This document shows positions 10,281-22,856 of a stretch of 64,000 nucleotides of DNA, piece after piece. Source of the DNA: Thiopseudomonas sp. (GTDB taxonomy: Bacteria; Pseudomonadota; Gammaproteobacteria; Pseudomonadales; Pseudomonadaceae); contig JAHAYO010000068.1 in NCBI GenBank assembly GCA_018384595.1, positions 1-64,000 of the forward strand. Reading direction: 5' to 3'. The position numbers were made by a program, and so were the translations under genes. The notes beneath the pieces are model-generated. The model saw nothing but the letters and a program-made list of their open reading frames with translations, had not been told where the DNA came from and did not search any database. Every line of letters begins with the position of its first letter. Position 1 is the stretch's first letter.

Positions 10281-11359
10281 AGGCCTCTTTAGTCAGCCGA
10301 CTGGACACCCTGCAAGACCGCTATGAAGAACTGACCGCTCTGTTGGGCGATGCCCAGGTCATCAGCGACCAAAAACAGTTCCGCGAGTATTCCAAGGAAT
10401 ACGCCGAAGTCGAGCCGGTGGTGCAGGCTTACCAACGCTGGAGCAAGCTGCAGTCAGATCTGGCTGAAGCGCAGCTGTTGCTCAAAGACAGCGACCCCGA
10501 TGTGCGCGAAATGGCCGACGAAGAAGTGGCCAGCTGTAAGGCCGGTGTTGAACAGCTTGAGGATGCCTTGCAGGTTTTGCTGCTGCCCAAAGACCCTAAT
10601 GATGGCCGTAACGTGTTTTTGGAGATCCGCGCGGGTACCGGTGGCGACGAAGCCGCAATTTTTTCCGGTGACCTGTTTCGTATGTATTCACGCTACGCAG
10701 AGCGTCAGGGCTGGCGGGTGGAAATCCTGTCTGGCCACGAGGGCGAGCATGGCGGCTTCAAGGAGGTCATTGCCCGTGTTGAGGGTGACAGCGTTTATGG
10801 GCGCTTAAAGTTTGAATCCGGTGCTCATCGCGTGCAGCGGGTGCCAGAAACTGAATCCCAAGGCCGCGTGCATACCTCGGCCTGTACGGTGGCGGTATTG
10901 GCCGAACCGGATGAGCAGGCAGCTATCGAGATTAATGCCGCCGATCTGCGGGTGGACACCTACCGCGCCTCCGGTGCCGGTGGTCAGCACGTCAACAAAA
11001 CCGACTCCGCCATCCGCATTACCCACATTCCGACCGGTATTGTGGTGGAGTGCCAAGAAGAGCGCTCACAACACAAAAACCGTGCCCGCGCCATGGGCTG
11101 GTTGGCCGCGCGCCTGCAGGATAAGCAGACCGCCGCTGCGCAAAAAGAAATAACCGATACCCGCCGATCTTTGGTGGGTAGCGGTGACCGTTCCGAGCGC
11201 ATCCGTACCTACAATTACCCACAGGGCCGGGTGACGGATCACCGCATCAACCTGACCCTCTATTCGCTGGATGACATCATGCAGGGCGGGCTGGAGCAGG
11301 TGCTGGATCCGCTGCTGGTCGAGTTCCAAGCCGACCAGCTGGCCGCGCTGGACGATTGA
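10277..11359 (+). CDS. prfA: Peptide chain release factor 1
   Basis: '[39 protein letters not shown]' (GGQ motif). Confidence 0.98.
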   Translation: MKASLVSRLDTLQDRYEELTALLGDAQVISDQKQFREYSKEYAEVEPVVQAYQRWSKLQSDLAEAQLLLKDSDPDVREMADEEVASCKAGVEQLEDALQVLLLPKDPNDGRNVFLEIRAGTGGDEAAIFSGDLFRMYSRYAERQGWRVEILSGHEGEHGGFKEVIARVEGDSVYGRLKFESGAHRVQRVPETESQGRVHTSACTVAVLAEPDEQAAIEINAADLRVDTYRASGAGGQHVNKTDSAIRITHIPTGIVVECQEERSQHKNRARAMGWLAARLQDKQTAAAQKEITDTRRSLVGSGDRSERIRTYNYPQGRVTDHRINLTLYSLDDIMQGGLEQVLDPLLVEFQADQLAALDD

Positions 11360-11361
11360 CC

Positions 11362-12216
11362 ATGACCACCATTGCCTGCCTGCTGCAACGGGCCGCCTGT
11401 CTGGACAGTGACAGCGCCAAGTTGGATGTCGAACTCTTGCTGGCCCATGTGCTGGGGCAGTCGCGTAGCTACCTGTATACCTGGCCGGGCAAAGCACTGG
11501 CGGCTGACGAGCTGGAGCAGTTTGAACAGCTGCTGGCGCGGCGGCGGGCCGGTGAGCCGGTGGCGCATTTGTTAGGCCGTCAGGGTTTTTGGACGCTGGA
11601 TCTGCGGGTCAGCACCGATACCCTGATCCCACGTCCCGACACCGAGCTACTGGTGGAAACCGCGTTGGCGCTGTGTGCCGCCCGCTCGCCGCTGCGCGTA
11701 CTGGACTTGGGTACCGGCACCGGTGCGATTGCCTTGGCGCTGGCCAGCGAGCGCCCCCAATGGCAGGTAACAGGCGTGGATCGGGTGGCCGAGGCGGTGC
11801 AGCTGGCACAGCATAATGCGCTCAGCTGTCATCTAGGCGGTGTGCGTTTTCTGCACAGCAACTGGTTTTCGGCACTGGCCGGCGAGCGTTTTGACCTGAT
11901 TGTCAGCAATCCGCCCTACATTGCGCTGCTAGACCCGCATCTGGCGCAGGGCGATGTGCGCTTCGAGCCCATGAGCGCGCTGGTATCCGGTGCGGATGGG
12001 TTGGACGATATCCGCCGTATTCTGGTGGATGCCGGTGCGCACCTTAACGAGCGTGGCTGGCTGCTGCTGGAGCACGGCTGGCAACAGGCCGCTGCCGTGC
12101 GCGAGCTGATGCAGCGCGCCGGTTTCAGCCAGGTGCAAAGTCGCCGCGATCTGGCCGGCCATGAACGCATTACTTTGGGCCAGTGGGCTCATCAGCAGGA
12201 AGCACTGGCGTGTTAA
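11362..12216 (+). CDS. prmC: Peptide chain release factor N5-glutamine methyltransferase
   Basis: 'VLDLGTGTGAIALALASERP' and 'LIVSNPPYI' (NPPY motif); adjacent to prfA. Confidence 0.97.
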   Translation: MTTIACLLQRAACLDSDSAKLDVELLLAHVLGQSRSYLYTWPGKALAADELEQFEQLLARRRAGEPVAHLLGRQGFWTLDLRVSTDTLIPRPDTELLVETALALCAARSPLRVLDLGTGTGAIALALASERPQWQVTGVDRVAEAVQLAQHNALSCHLGGVRFLHSNWFSALAGERFDLIVSNPPYIALLDPHLAQGDVRFEPMSALVSGADGLDDIRRILVDAGAHLNERGWLLLEHGWQQAAAVRELMQRAGFSQVQSRRDLAGHERITLGQWAHQQEALAC

Positions 12217-12956
12217 GCGATGCCGAGCTGCTGCGTTACAGCCGCCACATTCTATTGCAAGGCATCGACATTGAAGGCCAGCTGCGCCTTAAAAACGCCC
12301 GCGTACTGATTGTTGGCTTGGGCGGACTAGGCTCGCCGGTGGCGCTTTATCTGGCCGCCGCCGGCATCGGCGAGTTACATCTGGCCGACTTTGATGCGGT
12401 GGACAGCAGTAACCTGCAACGACAAATTTTGCACGACACCCCAAGCGAAGGCATGGCCAAAACAGCCTCCGCACTGGCGCGCCTTCAGGCGCTTAACCCG
12501 CTGATTCGCCTCACTGCACATACCACACAGCTGGATACAGACAGCCTGCAGCAGCGGGTGCAAGGCATGGATCTGGTGCTGGACTGTACCGATAACTTCC
12601 TGATTCGCGACCAGATCAATGCTGCCTGTCTGCGCCATGGCGTGCCTTGGATCAGCGGTGCCGCCATTCGCCTGCAAGGGCAGGTGACCCTGTACGACCC
12701 GCGCCAGCCCCATAGCCCCTGTTACCGCTGCCTGTTTGGCAGCGGCGAAGATGCAGGCAGCGGCTGCAACGAATCCGGCGTGCTCGGGCCATTGGTGGGC
12801 GTGATAGGCAGCCTGCAGGCCGCCGAAGCCATCAAACTGTTGACCGGCTTTGGTAGCAGCTTGCTGGGACGACTGGTGCTGGTTGATCTGCACGACAGCC
12901 GTTTTCGCGAGCTGCGTATCCCACGCGATCCGCAGTGCAGCGCCTGCGGCGGTTAG
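12210..12956 (+). CDS. moeB: HesA/MoeB/ThiF family adenylyltransferase
   Basis: '[48 protein letters not shown]'; CxxC-type cysteines near the C-terminus. GTG start inferred. Confidence 0.93.
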   Translation: MLSDAELLRYSRHILLQGIDIEGQLRLKNARVLIVGLGGLGSPVALYLAAAGIGELHLADFDAVDSSNLQRQILHDTPSEGMAKTASALARLQALNPLIRLTAHTTQLDTDSLQQRVQGMDLVLDCTDNFLIRDQINAACLRHGVPWISGAAIRLQGQVTLYDPRQPHSPCYRCLFGSGEDAGSGCNESGVLGPLVGVIGSLQAAEAIKLLTGFGSSLLGRLVLVDLHDSRFRELRIPRDPQCSACGG

Positions 12957-12958
12957 CC

Positions 12959-13753
12959 GTGCACTGCAATGCGCCGGTGGGCGTATTTGATTCGGGGCTT
13001 GGGGGGCTGTCGGTATTGGCCGAGATTCGCCGTCTGCTGCCGCAGGAATCCCTGCTCTATGTGGCCGACAGCGCCTATGTGCCCTACGGCGAAAAAACCC
13101 AAGAACAGATTATCGAGCGCAGCCTGCTGCTAAGCGGTTTCCTGCTGGATCAGGGGGCCAAGGCACTGGTTGTCGCCTGCAATACCGCCACTGCGGCGGC
13201 CATCCAGCCGCTGCGTGAGCGCTGGCCCAGCCTGAATGTGATCGGTATGGAACCGGCGGTCAAACCGGCTGCGGCCCAGTCGCGCAGCGGCAAAATAGGC
13301 GTGCTGGCCACCACCGGCACGTTGCGCAGCGCTAAGTTTGCCGCTTTGCTGGAGCGCTATTGCGACCAGGTAAAAATATTCACCCAGCCCTGTCCGGGTC
13401 TGGTTGAGCGCATCGAAGCGGGTGAGCTCAGCAGCGCGGCGACCCGCGAGCTGTTGATCGGCTATGTGCAGCCGCTGCTGAATGCCGGTTGTGACAGTCT
13501 GATTCTGGGCTGCACCCATTACCCATTTATCCGTCCGCTGCTGCGCGAAATAGTAGGGCAGGATATTGCCATTATCGACACAGGTGCTGCGGTGGCTCGC
13601 CGTCTGCAGTCGTTACTCAGCGCGGATGAACTGCTGGCTGATGCGCCCGAGCCTACGGATTGCTTCTACACCACCGGCAGCCAAGATGCCATGCAGCAGG
13701 CCTTGCCGGTCTTGTGGGGCAGCGCGATACCGGTGCGGGAGCTGTATGTGTAA
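12959..13753 (+). CDS. murI: Glutamate racemase
   Basis: '[39 protein letters not shown]', '[11 protein letters not shown]'. Start inferred. Confidence 0.96.
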   Translation: MHCNAPVGVFDSGLGGLSVLAEIRRLLPQESLLYVADSAYVPYGEKTQEQIIERSLLLSGFLLDQGAKALVVACNTATAAAIQPLRERWPSLNVIGMEPAVKPAAAQSRSGKIGVLATTGTLRSAKFAALLERYCDQVKIFTQPCPGLVERIEAGELSSAATRELLIGYVQPLLNAGCDSLILGCTHYPFIRPLLREIVGQDIAIIDTGAAVARRLQSLLSADELLADAPEPTDCFYTTGSQDAMQQALPVLWGSAIPVRELYV

Positions 13754-13824
13754 GCGGCTCGGGCAAACACCCCGTAACCCTATGTGCGGGCTTTTGCTTG
13801 CCCTGTTTGTAAAAGGAACTGAGC

Positions 13825-14340
13825 GTGAGTGAGATAACCCGTTTGGCCACTGAGCTGGGCCTATTGCTGCAAGCGCGTGGCGCGCAGGTGACCACGGCCG
13901 AGTCCTGCACGGGCGGCGGCATCGCCGAGGCGATAACCCGCGTTGCTGGCAGCTCGGCTTGGTTTGAGGCCGGATATGTCACCTATTCCAACCGGCAGAA
14001 AAGCCTGCAACTGGGTGTACCCGAGGCGTTGTTTTCCTCGCATGGAGCGGTGAGTCAACCCGTAGTCGAAGCCATGGTCAAGGGGGCGCAAGCCCGTAGC
14101 GGCGCGCGTTACGCGGTGGCGGTCAGCGGCATTGCGGGGCCGGGCGGGGGTAGCGCAGACAAACCGGTAGGCACTGTTTGGCTGGCCTTTGCAGACCATC
14201 AGCAGGTCGATTCCGTTTGCCTGCATTTCAGCGGTGATCGGGATGCCGTTCGTCGCAAAAGCATCCAGCAGGCACTCAGCGGACTACAGTCCCGCATACA
14301 AAATGAATCGAGCCGAGAAAAGCACGGTTGTCATTTGTAA
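13825..14340 (+). CDS. pncC: CinA family / nicotinamide-nucleotide amidohydrolase
   Basis: 'VTTAESCTGGGIAEAITRVAGSSAWFEAGYVTYSNRQK', 'VSGIAGPGGGSADKPVGTVW'. Confidence 0.95.
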   Translation: MSEITRLATELGLLLQARGAQVTTAESCTGGGIAEAITRVAGSSAWFEAGYVTYSNRQKSLQLGVPEALFSSHGAVSQPVVEAMVKGAQARSGARYAVAVSGIAGPGGGSADKPVGTVWLAFADHQQVDSVCLHFSGDRDAVRRKSIQQALSGLQSRIQNESSREKHGCHL

Positions 14341-14354
14341 AAAAACAGGCATAA

Positions 14355-14374
14355 TACTGGTCAAGTATACAGTG
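14355..14374 (+). promoter_or_regulatory. Putative LexA (SOS) box upstream of recA
   Basis: TACTGGTCAAGTATACAGTG resembles TACTGTN8ACAGTA (CTG-N9-ACAG, one change in the first half-site). Confidence 0.75.
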
Positions 14375-14421
14375 TTTGGCCGGCAGCTTTGCCGGCTTTG
14401 AATTTTAAGATGATGAGGTTG

Positions 14422-15474
14422 ATGACTATGGATGAGAACAAGAAAAAAGCGCTTGCAGCGGCCCTAGGCCAGATCGAGCGCCAGTTCGGCAAGGGTGCGG
14501 TCATGCGTATGGGCGACCAAGAGCGCCAAGCCATTCCGGCCATCTCAACCGGCTCGCTGGGGCTTGATATTGCCCTAGGCATAGGCGGCCTGCCCAAAGG
14601 CCGTATCGTCGAAATTTACGGCCCTGAATCGTCTGGTAAAACCACACTAACCCTGTCGGTTATCGCCCAAGCGCAAAAGGCCGGTGCCACCTGTGCTTTC
14701 GTCGATGCCGAGCACGCACTAGACCCTGAGTACGCCGGTAAGTTGGGTGTCAATGTTGACGATCTCTACGTGTCGCAGCCCGATACCGGTGAGCAGGCGC
14801 TGGAAATCACCGACATGCTGGTGCGCTCCAATGCGGTTGACGTCATTGTGGTTGACTCGGTGGCAGCGCTGGTACCCAAGGCTGAAATTGAAGGTGAAAT
14901 GGGTGATACCCACGTTGGCCTGCAGGCCCGCCTGATGAGTCAGGCGCTGCGTAAAATCACCGGTAACATCAAGAATGCCAATTGTCTGGTGATTTTTATC
15001 AACCAGATCCGTATGAAAATTGGCGTCATGTTCGGCAGCCCAGAAACCACCACCGGCGGTAACGCGCTCAAGTTTTACTCTTCCGTGCGTCTGGACATCC
15101 GTCGCATTGGTGCCGTGAAAGAGGGCGACGAAATTGTGGGTAGCGAAACCCGCGTTAAGGTGGTGAAAAACAAGGTGGCGCCGCCGTTCCGTCAGGCGGA
15201 GTTCCAGATTCTTTATGGCCGTGGCATTTATCGTACCGGTGAAATTATTGATCTGGGCGTGCAGTTGGGTCTGCTGGAAAAAGCCGGTGCTTGGTATAGC
15301 CATCAGGGCACCAAAATTGGGCAGGGCAAAGCCAATTCAGCGCGCTACTTGGAAGAAAACGCAGAGCTGTGCGAAAGCCTAGAGCAGCAAATCCGTGCCC
15401 AGTTGCTGACCAACGGCGGTGGTGCCGCGGCAGCAGCACAGGAAGAGCCTGAGGCCGACGTGCTGGACGACTAA
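14422..15474 (+). CDS. recA: Recombinase RecA
   Basis: '[30 protein letters not shown]', Walker A 'GPESSGKTT'. Confidence 0.99.
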   Translation: MTMDENKKKALAAALGQIERQFGKGAVMRMGDQERQAIPAISTGSLGLDIALGIGGLPKGRIVEIYGPESSGKTTLTLSVIAQAQKAGATCAFVDAEHALDPEYAGKLGVNVDDLYVSQPDTGEQALEITDMLVRSNAVDVIVVDSVAALVPKAEIEGEMGDTHVGLQARLMSQALRKITGNIKNANCLVIFINQIRMKIGVMFGSPETTTGGNALKFYSSVRLDIRRIGAVKEGDEIVGSETRVKVVKNKVAPPFRQAEFQILYGRGIYRTGEIIDLGVQLGLLEKAGAWYSHQGTKIGQGKANSARYLEENAELCESLEQQIRAQLLTNGGGAAAAAQEEPEADVLDD

Positions 15475-15513
15475 GGCCGACACAGGTTTAGCATTCGCCA
15501 CAAATCATTTTCA

Positions 15514-15540
15514 GAACCCGGCTTTATGCCGGGTTTTTTA
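15514..15540 (+). terminator. Rho-independent terminator after recA
   Basis: AACCCGGC-TTTAT-GCCGGGTTTTTTA. Confidence 0.85.
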
Positions 15541-15557
15541 ACAGGGAAACATACTCC

Positions 15558-16007
15558 ATGAGAGGTAAACCACTGGATACGCCCGCAGACATTCGCCGTA
15601 CCGCCATGGATCTGCTGGCACGCCGCGAACATGGCGTACAAGAACTAAGTCGCAAACTGCAGCAGCGGGGCGGTGATGCGGAGCAAATAGCTGCCGTCCT
15701 GCAGCACTTGCAGGACGAAGGCCTATTAAACGAAGACCGCTATCTGGAAAGCTACATTCGCAGCCGTGCACTGGCTGGGCGCGGTCCGGCGCGCATCCGT
15801 GAAGAATTGCAGCAGCGCGGTCTGGCACGTAGCGCTATCGAATTGGCATTGGACACCGCCGACCTTGACTGGAAGGAACAGCTACACGAGCTTTGGCAGC
15901 GTAAATTCGGCGAGAAACCCGTAGATCAGAAAGCCTATGCCAAACAGGCACGGTTCTTACTGTATCGCGGCTATCCCATGGACTGGGTGCAGCGGTTATT
16001 GCGCTAA
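15558..16007 (+). CDS. recX: Regulatory protein RecX
   Basis: 149 aa after recA; '[26 protein letters not shown]', '[32 protein letters not shown]'. Confidence 0.95.
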   Translation: MRGKPLDTPADIRRTAMDLLARREHGVQELSRKLQQRGGDAEQIAAVLQHLQDEGLLNEDRYLESYIRSRALAGRGPARIREELQQRGLARSAIELALDTADLDWKEQLHELWQRKFGEKPVDQKAYAKQARFLLYRGYPMDWVQRLLR

Positions 16008-16167
16008 CTCAGCAATTTCTTGGCTAGCGATTTTCCGTATGGCTGTGTATGTGTGAGCAGCTAGGGCTGTTTGAGCGGACACTGCTGAGCTAAATGTTTT
16101 ATAGGCTCGGAAGGGAGTAGCCAACTCGTTTGAAGATACTGCTGGGGGCATTTTGAGTGGCTTTAAA

Positions 16168-16203
16168 CAAAAAAGCCTCTAACTATCAAGTAGTTAGAGG
16201 CTG
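16168..16203 (-). terminator. Terminator of tRNA-Leu
   Basis: 12-bp perfect stem AGCCTCTAACTA/TAGTTAGAGGCT with T-tract on the minus strand, 5 nt past the tRNA CCA end. Confidence 0.85.
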
Positions 16204-16207
16204 TAAG

Positions 16208-16294
16208 TGGTGCCCCGGGGGAGAATCGAACTCCCACGCTGTTACCAGCGGCGGATTTTGAATCCGCTGCGTCTACCAATTCCGCCACCGGGGC
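16208..16294 (-). tRNA. tRNA-Leu (CAA)
   Basis: Reverse complement GCCCCGGTGGCGGAATTGGTAGACGCAGCGGATTCAAAATCCGC...GGGAGTTCGATTCTCCCCCGGGGCACCA; class II tRNA with long variable arm, anticodon CAA. Confidence 0.97.
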
Positions 16295-16401
16295 ATGGCG
16301 GCGGATTATAGGGAGCTGTTTGGCCAAGGTCAATCGCTTTTCGTGGTCAGCACGGTTTTTTTCCGTTAAGCTTGCCGACTTGTTTTTTGCCGGTTTTGAC
16401 C

Positions 16402-18569
<2,168 letters not shown>

Positions 18570-18595
18570 ATTAAACCCTAAACTAGGAGCTGTAA

Positions 18596-18931
18596 ATGAA
18601 CTTTTTGATTCCAATGGCCTATGCCGACACCGCTGCCGCAGGTACGCCCCCAGGTGGTGAGTTTATGCAATTCATTCTGCTGGGCGGTTTTTTGGTGGTG
18701 TTTTACCTGATGGTTTGGCGTCCTCAGTCCAAGCGTGCCAAAGAGCACCGCAACCTTGTGGGCGGCCTGCAAAAAGGTGATGAGGTCGTCACCTCCGGCG
18801 GCATTGCCGGCAAGGTTACTAAGGTGGCTGACGAGTTTGTGATGGTTGAAGTGTCCGATAAGGTCGAACTGCGCTTTCAGAAACATGCCATTGTTGCCGC
18901 GCTGCCCAAGGGCACCCTCAAGGCTATCTGA
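18596..18931 (+). CDS. yajC: Preprotein translocase subunit YajC
   Basis: 'FILLGGFLVVFYLMVWRPQSKRAKEHRNLVGGLQKGDEVVTSGGIAGKV'. Confidence 0.97.
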   Translation: MNFLIPMAYADTAAAGTPPGGEFMQFILLGGFLVVFYLMVWRPQSKRAKEHRNLVGGLQKGDEVVTSGGIAGKVTKVADEFVMVEVSDKVELRFQKHAIVAALPKGTLKAI

Positions 18932-18948
18932 TCATAGGTTCAGGTCAT

Positions 18949-18970
18949 CGCCACCCGTCGGGTGGCGTTT
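18949..18970 (+). terminator. Possible intrinsic terminator/attenuator between yajC and secD
   Basis: CGCCACCC-GTC-GGGTGGCG followed by TTTCTGATT. Confidence 0.5.
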
Positions 18971-19026
18971 CTGATTCAGCTTTACCCGCGGGCCGGTTCC
19001 GGTCTGCTTCACTAGTGGGCGGCACC

Positions 19027-20892
19027 ATGCTCAACAAATACCCCCTGTGGAAGTATCTGCTGATTGCTTCGATACTTTTCGTCAGTTTTATTTACGCATT
19101 ACCCAACTTGTACCCCGATGATCCGGCCATCCAGATCAGCGGCAACAGCAGTGCGCTGGAAATCAGTCAAGCTGATCTAGACCGTGCTGCCAGCGCCTTG
19201 CGCGAAGCGGGCATCGAGGTGAAGTCCACCGAGCTGGCCCAGCGTGGCGGCTTGCTACGTTTAACCGAGCAGGAAGACCAGTTGCCGGGTAAAGAAGTAG
19301 TTCGTCGCGCACTGGGCGATGACTACGTAGTGGCGCTTAACCTGGCTCAGACTACGCCTGCCTGGTTGCGCTCGCTTGGCGGCAGCCCGATGAAACTCGG
19401 TCTGGACTTGTCCGGCGGCGTGCACTTCTTGCTGGAAGTGGATATGGATAAGGCCATTTCCGCCCGCCTCAAAGTGTATGACACAGAGGCTAAAAGCATC
19501 CTACGTAAGGAACGTATCCGTTATCGCAGCATGCCGGGTTTAGAACACGGTATGCAGTTGGGTTTTGACGACAGTGAAACCCTGAACAAGGCACGCGCAC
19601 TGCTGCGCAAGAGCTTTACTGATTTTGAACAACAGGTGCTTGAGCGCGGCGATCGGCAGGTGCTGCAGCTGACTCTGTTGCCGGCCAAACTGACCGAAAT
19701 TCGTGAGTACTCCATCAAGCAGAACCTGACCACGGTGCGTAACCGGGTTAATGAGCTGGGTGTGGCTGAGCCGCTGGTTCAGCGTCAGGGTGCCAACCGC
19801 ATCGTGGTCGAGTTGCCGGGTGTGCAAGATACCGCTGAAGCCAAACGTATTCTGGGCAAAACGGCCAACCTTGAGTTTCGCCTGATGGCCGATTTTGACG
19901 CGGCCAAAGCCACCACCGAAATGTTTGAGTTCCGCGAAGAAGGCCGTGCGCCAGTGGCGCTGGAGCGCAGCGTAATCATTACCGGTGACCAAGTGACCGA
20001 CGCTCAGGCCAGCTACGATGAAAACGGTCGCCCGCAGGTTAATATCCGTCTGGATGGCCATGGCGGTGAGCTGATGAATCGCGCCACCCGCAACTCGATT
20101 GGCCGCAGCATGGCGGTCATTTTTATCGAGCAGCGTCCGCTGACCCGCTATGTTAAAGAAATGGTTGACGGCGTTGAACAGGAAGTGGCGGTACAAAGCT
20201 TTAAGGAAGAGAAGCAGGTTATCAGTTTGGCCACTATTCAGTCGGCGCTGGGCAGCCAGTTTCGCATTACCGGCCTTAATGGTCAGGGCGAATCGTCCGA
20301 GCTGGCGCTGTTGCTGCGTGCCGGTGGCTTGGCTGCACCGATGTACTTTGCTGAAGAGCGCACCATTGGTCCAAGTCTGGGTGCCGAAAATATTGAGCTG
20401 GGCGTGAAAGCAGCCATTTATGGCTTTATTTTCGTGGCTATCTTTATTTTGTTGATTTACAAGTTCTTCGGTTTGTTGGCTGTGCTGGCACTGGGGCTGA
20501 ACATGGTCAACTTGGTGGCCATGATGTCGCTGTTGGGCGCTACCCTGACCCTGCCGGGCATTGCCGGTATCGTGCTGACCATGGGTATGGCGGTGGATGC
20601 CAACGTGCTGATCTTCTCGCGTATCCGCGAGGAAATTGCCAGTGGTGCTTCCATTCAGCGCGCGATCCATGAAGGGTTTGATAAGGCGTTTTCAGCCATT
20701 GTTGACGGCAACCTGACCACCCTGCTGGTGGGCGTGATCCTGTTTGCCATGGGTACCGGCCCGATCAAAGGTTTTGCCGTGACCCTGTCGCTGGGTATCG
20801 TTACCTCCATGTTCACCGCCATCTTTGTCACGCGCGCCATGGTCAACCTGATCTACGGTGGCCGTAACGACCTGAAGAAGATCTGGATTTAA
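19027..20892 (+). CDS. secD: Protein translocase subunit SecD
   Basis: 'KYPLWKYLLIASILFVSFIYALPNLYPDDPAIQIS', 'MKLGLDLSGGVHFLLEVDM'. Confidence 0.98.
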   Translation: MLNKYPLWKYLLIASILFVSFIYALPNLYPDDPAIQISGNSSALEISQADLDRAASALREAGIEVKSTELAQRGGLLRLTEQEDQLPGKEVVRRALGDDYVVALNLAQTTPAWLRSLGGSPMKLGLDLSGGVHFLLEVDMDKAISARLKVYDTEAKSILRKERIRYRSMPGLEHGMQLGFDDSETLNKARALLRKSFTDFEQQVLERGDRQVLQLTLLPAKLTEIREYSIKQNLTTVRNRVNELGVAEPLVQRQGANRIVVELPGVQDTAEAKRILGKTANLEFRLMADFDAAKATTEMFEFREEGRAPVALERSVIITGDQVTDAQASYDENGRPQVNIRLDGHGGELMNRATRNSIGRSMAVIFIEQRPLTRYVKEMVDGVEQEVAVQSFKEEKQVISLATIQSALGSQFRITGLNGQGESSELALLLRAGGLAAPMYFAEERTIGPSLGAENIELGVKAAIYGFIFVAIFILLIYKFFGLLAVLALGLNMVNLVAMMSLLGATLTLPGIAGIVLTMGMAVDANVLIFSRIREEIASGASIQRAIHEGFDKAFSAIVDGNLTTLLVGVILFAMGTGPIKGFAVTLSLGIVTSMFTAIFVTRAMVNLIYGGRNDLKKIWI

Positions 20893-20903
20893 GGGGCATC
20901 AGA

Positions 20904-21812
20904 ATGAAACGTACCATTAATTTCATGGGATTCCGCGTGATTTTCGTGAGCATCACGCTGCTGCTGGTGTTGGCTTCGCTGGGCGCCATTGCGGTCAAGG
21001 GTTTCAACTTTGGCCTGGACTTCACCGGCGGCACACTGATCGAGCTTAACTACAGCGAAGCGGCAGATCTCAATGCCATTCGCGGCCAGTTGCAAGCGGG
21101 TGGTTATGTGGACGCTGTGGTGCAAAGCTTTGGCGCAGTCACCGACGTGCTGATTCGCACGCCTGGCGATGATCCCGAGCTGGGTAAGCAGATTGCTGCA
21201 GTATTGAAAGAGAGCGGCAGTCAGGACTTTAGCGTTAAGCGGGTTGAGTTTGTCGGCCCTGCCGTGGGCGAAGAGCTACGTGACCAAGGCGGTATCGGTA
21301 TGCTGGTGGCGCTGGCGGGCATCCTCGTTTACTTGGGTTTTCGCTTCCAATGGAAGTTTGGCATGGGTGCGATTATTGGTTTGGTGCACGATGTCATTAT
21401 TACCCTGGGCGTGGTTTCGCTGTTCCAGATCCAGTTTGATCTGACGGTGTTGGCAGCCATATTGGCGATTATCGGTTACTCGCTCAATGACTCGATTGTG
21501 ATCTTTGACCGTATCCGCGAAAACTTCCGCTTGCTGCGTAATACTTCGTTGATCGACAACATCAATATCTCCACCACGCAGACGTTGCTGCGGACCTTGG
21601 CAACGTCTATTTCCACCTTGATGGCGGTAGCTGCGTTGTTGTTTTTTGGCGGCGATAACCTGTGGGGCTTTGCGTTGGCGTTGATGGTTGGCATTACTGC
21701 GGGAACCTTCTCGTCCATCTACATTTCCAGTATCGCGCTGATCTGGCTGAAACTGACCGTGGAAGACCTGATTCCACCGGTGGCTGCCGAGGGTGTTGAT
21801 GAAATGCCTTAA
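20904..21812 (+). CDS. secF: Protein translocase subunit SecF
   Basis: 'FNFGLDFTGGTLIEL', 'YSLNDSIVIFDRIRENFR'. Confidence 0.98.
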   Translation: MKRTINFMGFRVIFVSITLLLVLASLGAIAVKGFNFGLDFTGGTLIELNYSEAADLNAIRGQLQAGGYVDAVVQSFGAVTDVLIRTPGDDPELGKQIAAVLKESGSQDFSVKRVEFVGPAVGEELRDQGGIGMLVALAGILVYLGFRFQWKFGMGAIIGLVHDVIITLGVVSLFQIQFDLTVLAAILAIIGYSLNDSIVIFDRIRENFRLLRNTSLIDNINISTTQTLLRTLATSISTLMAVAALLFFGGDNLWGFALALMVGITAGTFSSIYISSIALIWLKLTVEDLIPPVAAEGVDEMP

Positions 21813-21822
21813 CGCCAGGCAT

Positions 21823-21856
21823 AAAAAACGGGCAGCCCATGGGCTGCCCGTTTTTT
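21823..21856. terminator. Bidirectional terminator between convergent secF and suhB
   Basis: AAAAAACGGGCAGCCCATGGGCTGCCCGTTTTTT, perfect palindrome with A/T tracts. Confidence 0.93.
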
Positions 21857-21895
21857 ATGTGCTCGACCTAATGGAGCAAAGGTACTTCGGCCAAA

Positions 21896-22711
21896 TTAGT
21901 GCTTGAAGCTGGCCGGCACATGCGGTTGGATGCTGGTCAGAATAGCTTTGAAACACTTGGGGGTACCGGCCACAACATGGCCTTTTTCCAGAAACTGGTG
22001 GCCGCCAGCAAAATCGCTGATCAAACCGCCTGCCTCTTGGATCAGCAGGGCACCAGCCGCCATATCCCACTCGGACAGGCCGTACTCCCAGAAACCGTCA
22101 TAGCGGCCGGCGGCCACATAGGCCAAGTCCAGGCTGGCGGCACCGGCGCGGCGGATGCCGGCGCTTTGTCCGGCAAGCTCGCGGAACATGTCGAGATAAT
22201 TGTCGATATGTTCCATTTGACCGTCGCGGAAGGGAAAGCCAGTGGCCAGAACGGCATGGTTGAGCGCGTTGCGTTTGCTCACCCGCAGGCGGCGGCCGTT
22301 GAGGGTAGCGCCACGGCCACGGCTGGCCAGAAATTCTTCGTCCAGCATTGGGTCGTAGACTACGGCGTGCTCAACGCGACCCCGGTATTTGCAGGCGATG
22401 CTGACTGCAAAGTGGGGAATGCCGTGAATGTAGTTGGTGGTGCCATCGAGTGGATCAATCACCCATAGGTAGTCTGCCCCCTCGCCGCTGCCGGCGCGAT
22501 TGCTGCCTTCCTCACCCTGAATGCCGTGATCAGGGTAGGCCTTGAGTAGGGTGTTGACTATGGCTTTTTCGGCGGCCTTATCGACCTGGGTAACATAGTC
22601 TTTGCTGTCTTTTTCATTGACGGACAGTGAATCCAAACGGTCCATGGATCGGACAATGATTTCACCGGCCGCGCGCGCAGCGCGCAGCGCAATATTCAGC
22701 ATGGGCTGCAT
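21896..22711 (-). CDS. suhB: Inositol-1-monophosphatase
   Basis: 'MQPMLNIALRAARAAGEIIVRSMDRLDSL', 'DYLWVIDPLDGTTNYIHGIPHFAVSIA'. Confidence 0.97.
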   Translation of the reverse strand: MQPMLNIALRAARAAGEIIVRSMDRLDSLSVNEKDSKDYVTQVDKAAEKAIVNTLLKAYPDHGIQGEEGSNRAGSGEGADYLWVIDPLDGTTNYIHGIPHFAVSIACKYRGRVEHAVVYDPMLDEEFLASRGRGATLNGRRLRVSKRNALNHAVLATGFPFRDGQMEHIDNYLDMFRELAGQSAGIRRAGAASLDLAYVAAGRYDGFWEYGLSEWDMAAGALLIQEAGGLISDFAGGHQFLEKGHVVAGTPKCFKAILTSIQPHVPASFKH

Positions 22712-22856
22712 GGGGGAATACCTAGGGGTTGTTAAAGAAGAGGCGCGCATTCTACCAGAAAGCCGTCAGCCGTGCGTTGAAGAAAAATGGCTTTTTCATG
22801 GCAACCTGCAGCCGGCTTGGGTAAGATTTGCCGTTTTTGATCAATCGGGGTTACAG

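Noticed and set aside
16008-16167. Possible small RNA in the recX-tRNA-Leu gap
   Set aside because: No promoter plus terminator combination beyond the tRNA-Leu terminator itself; insufficient evidence.
19540-20670. 376-aa minus-strand ORF opposite secD
   Set aside because: Long but compositionally odd (H/Q/N-rich) and wholly inside conserved secD; treated as a shadow ORF.
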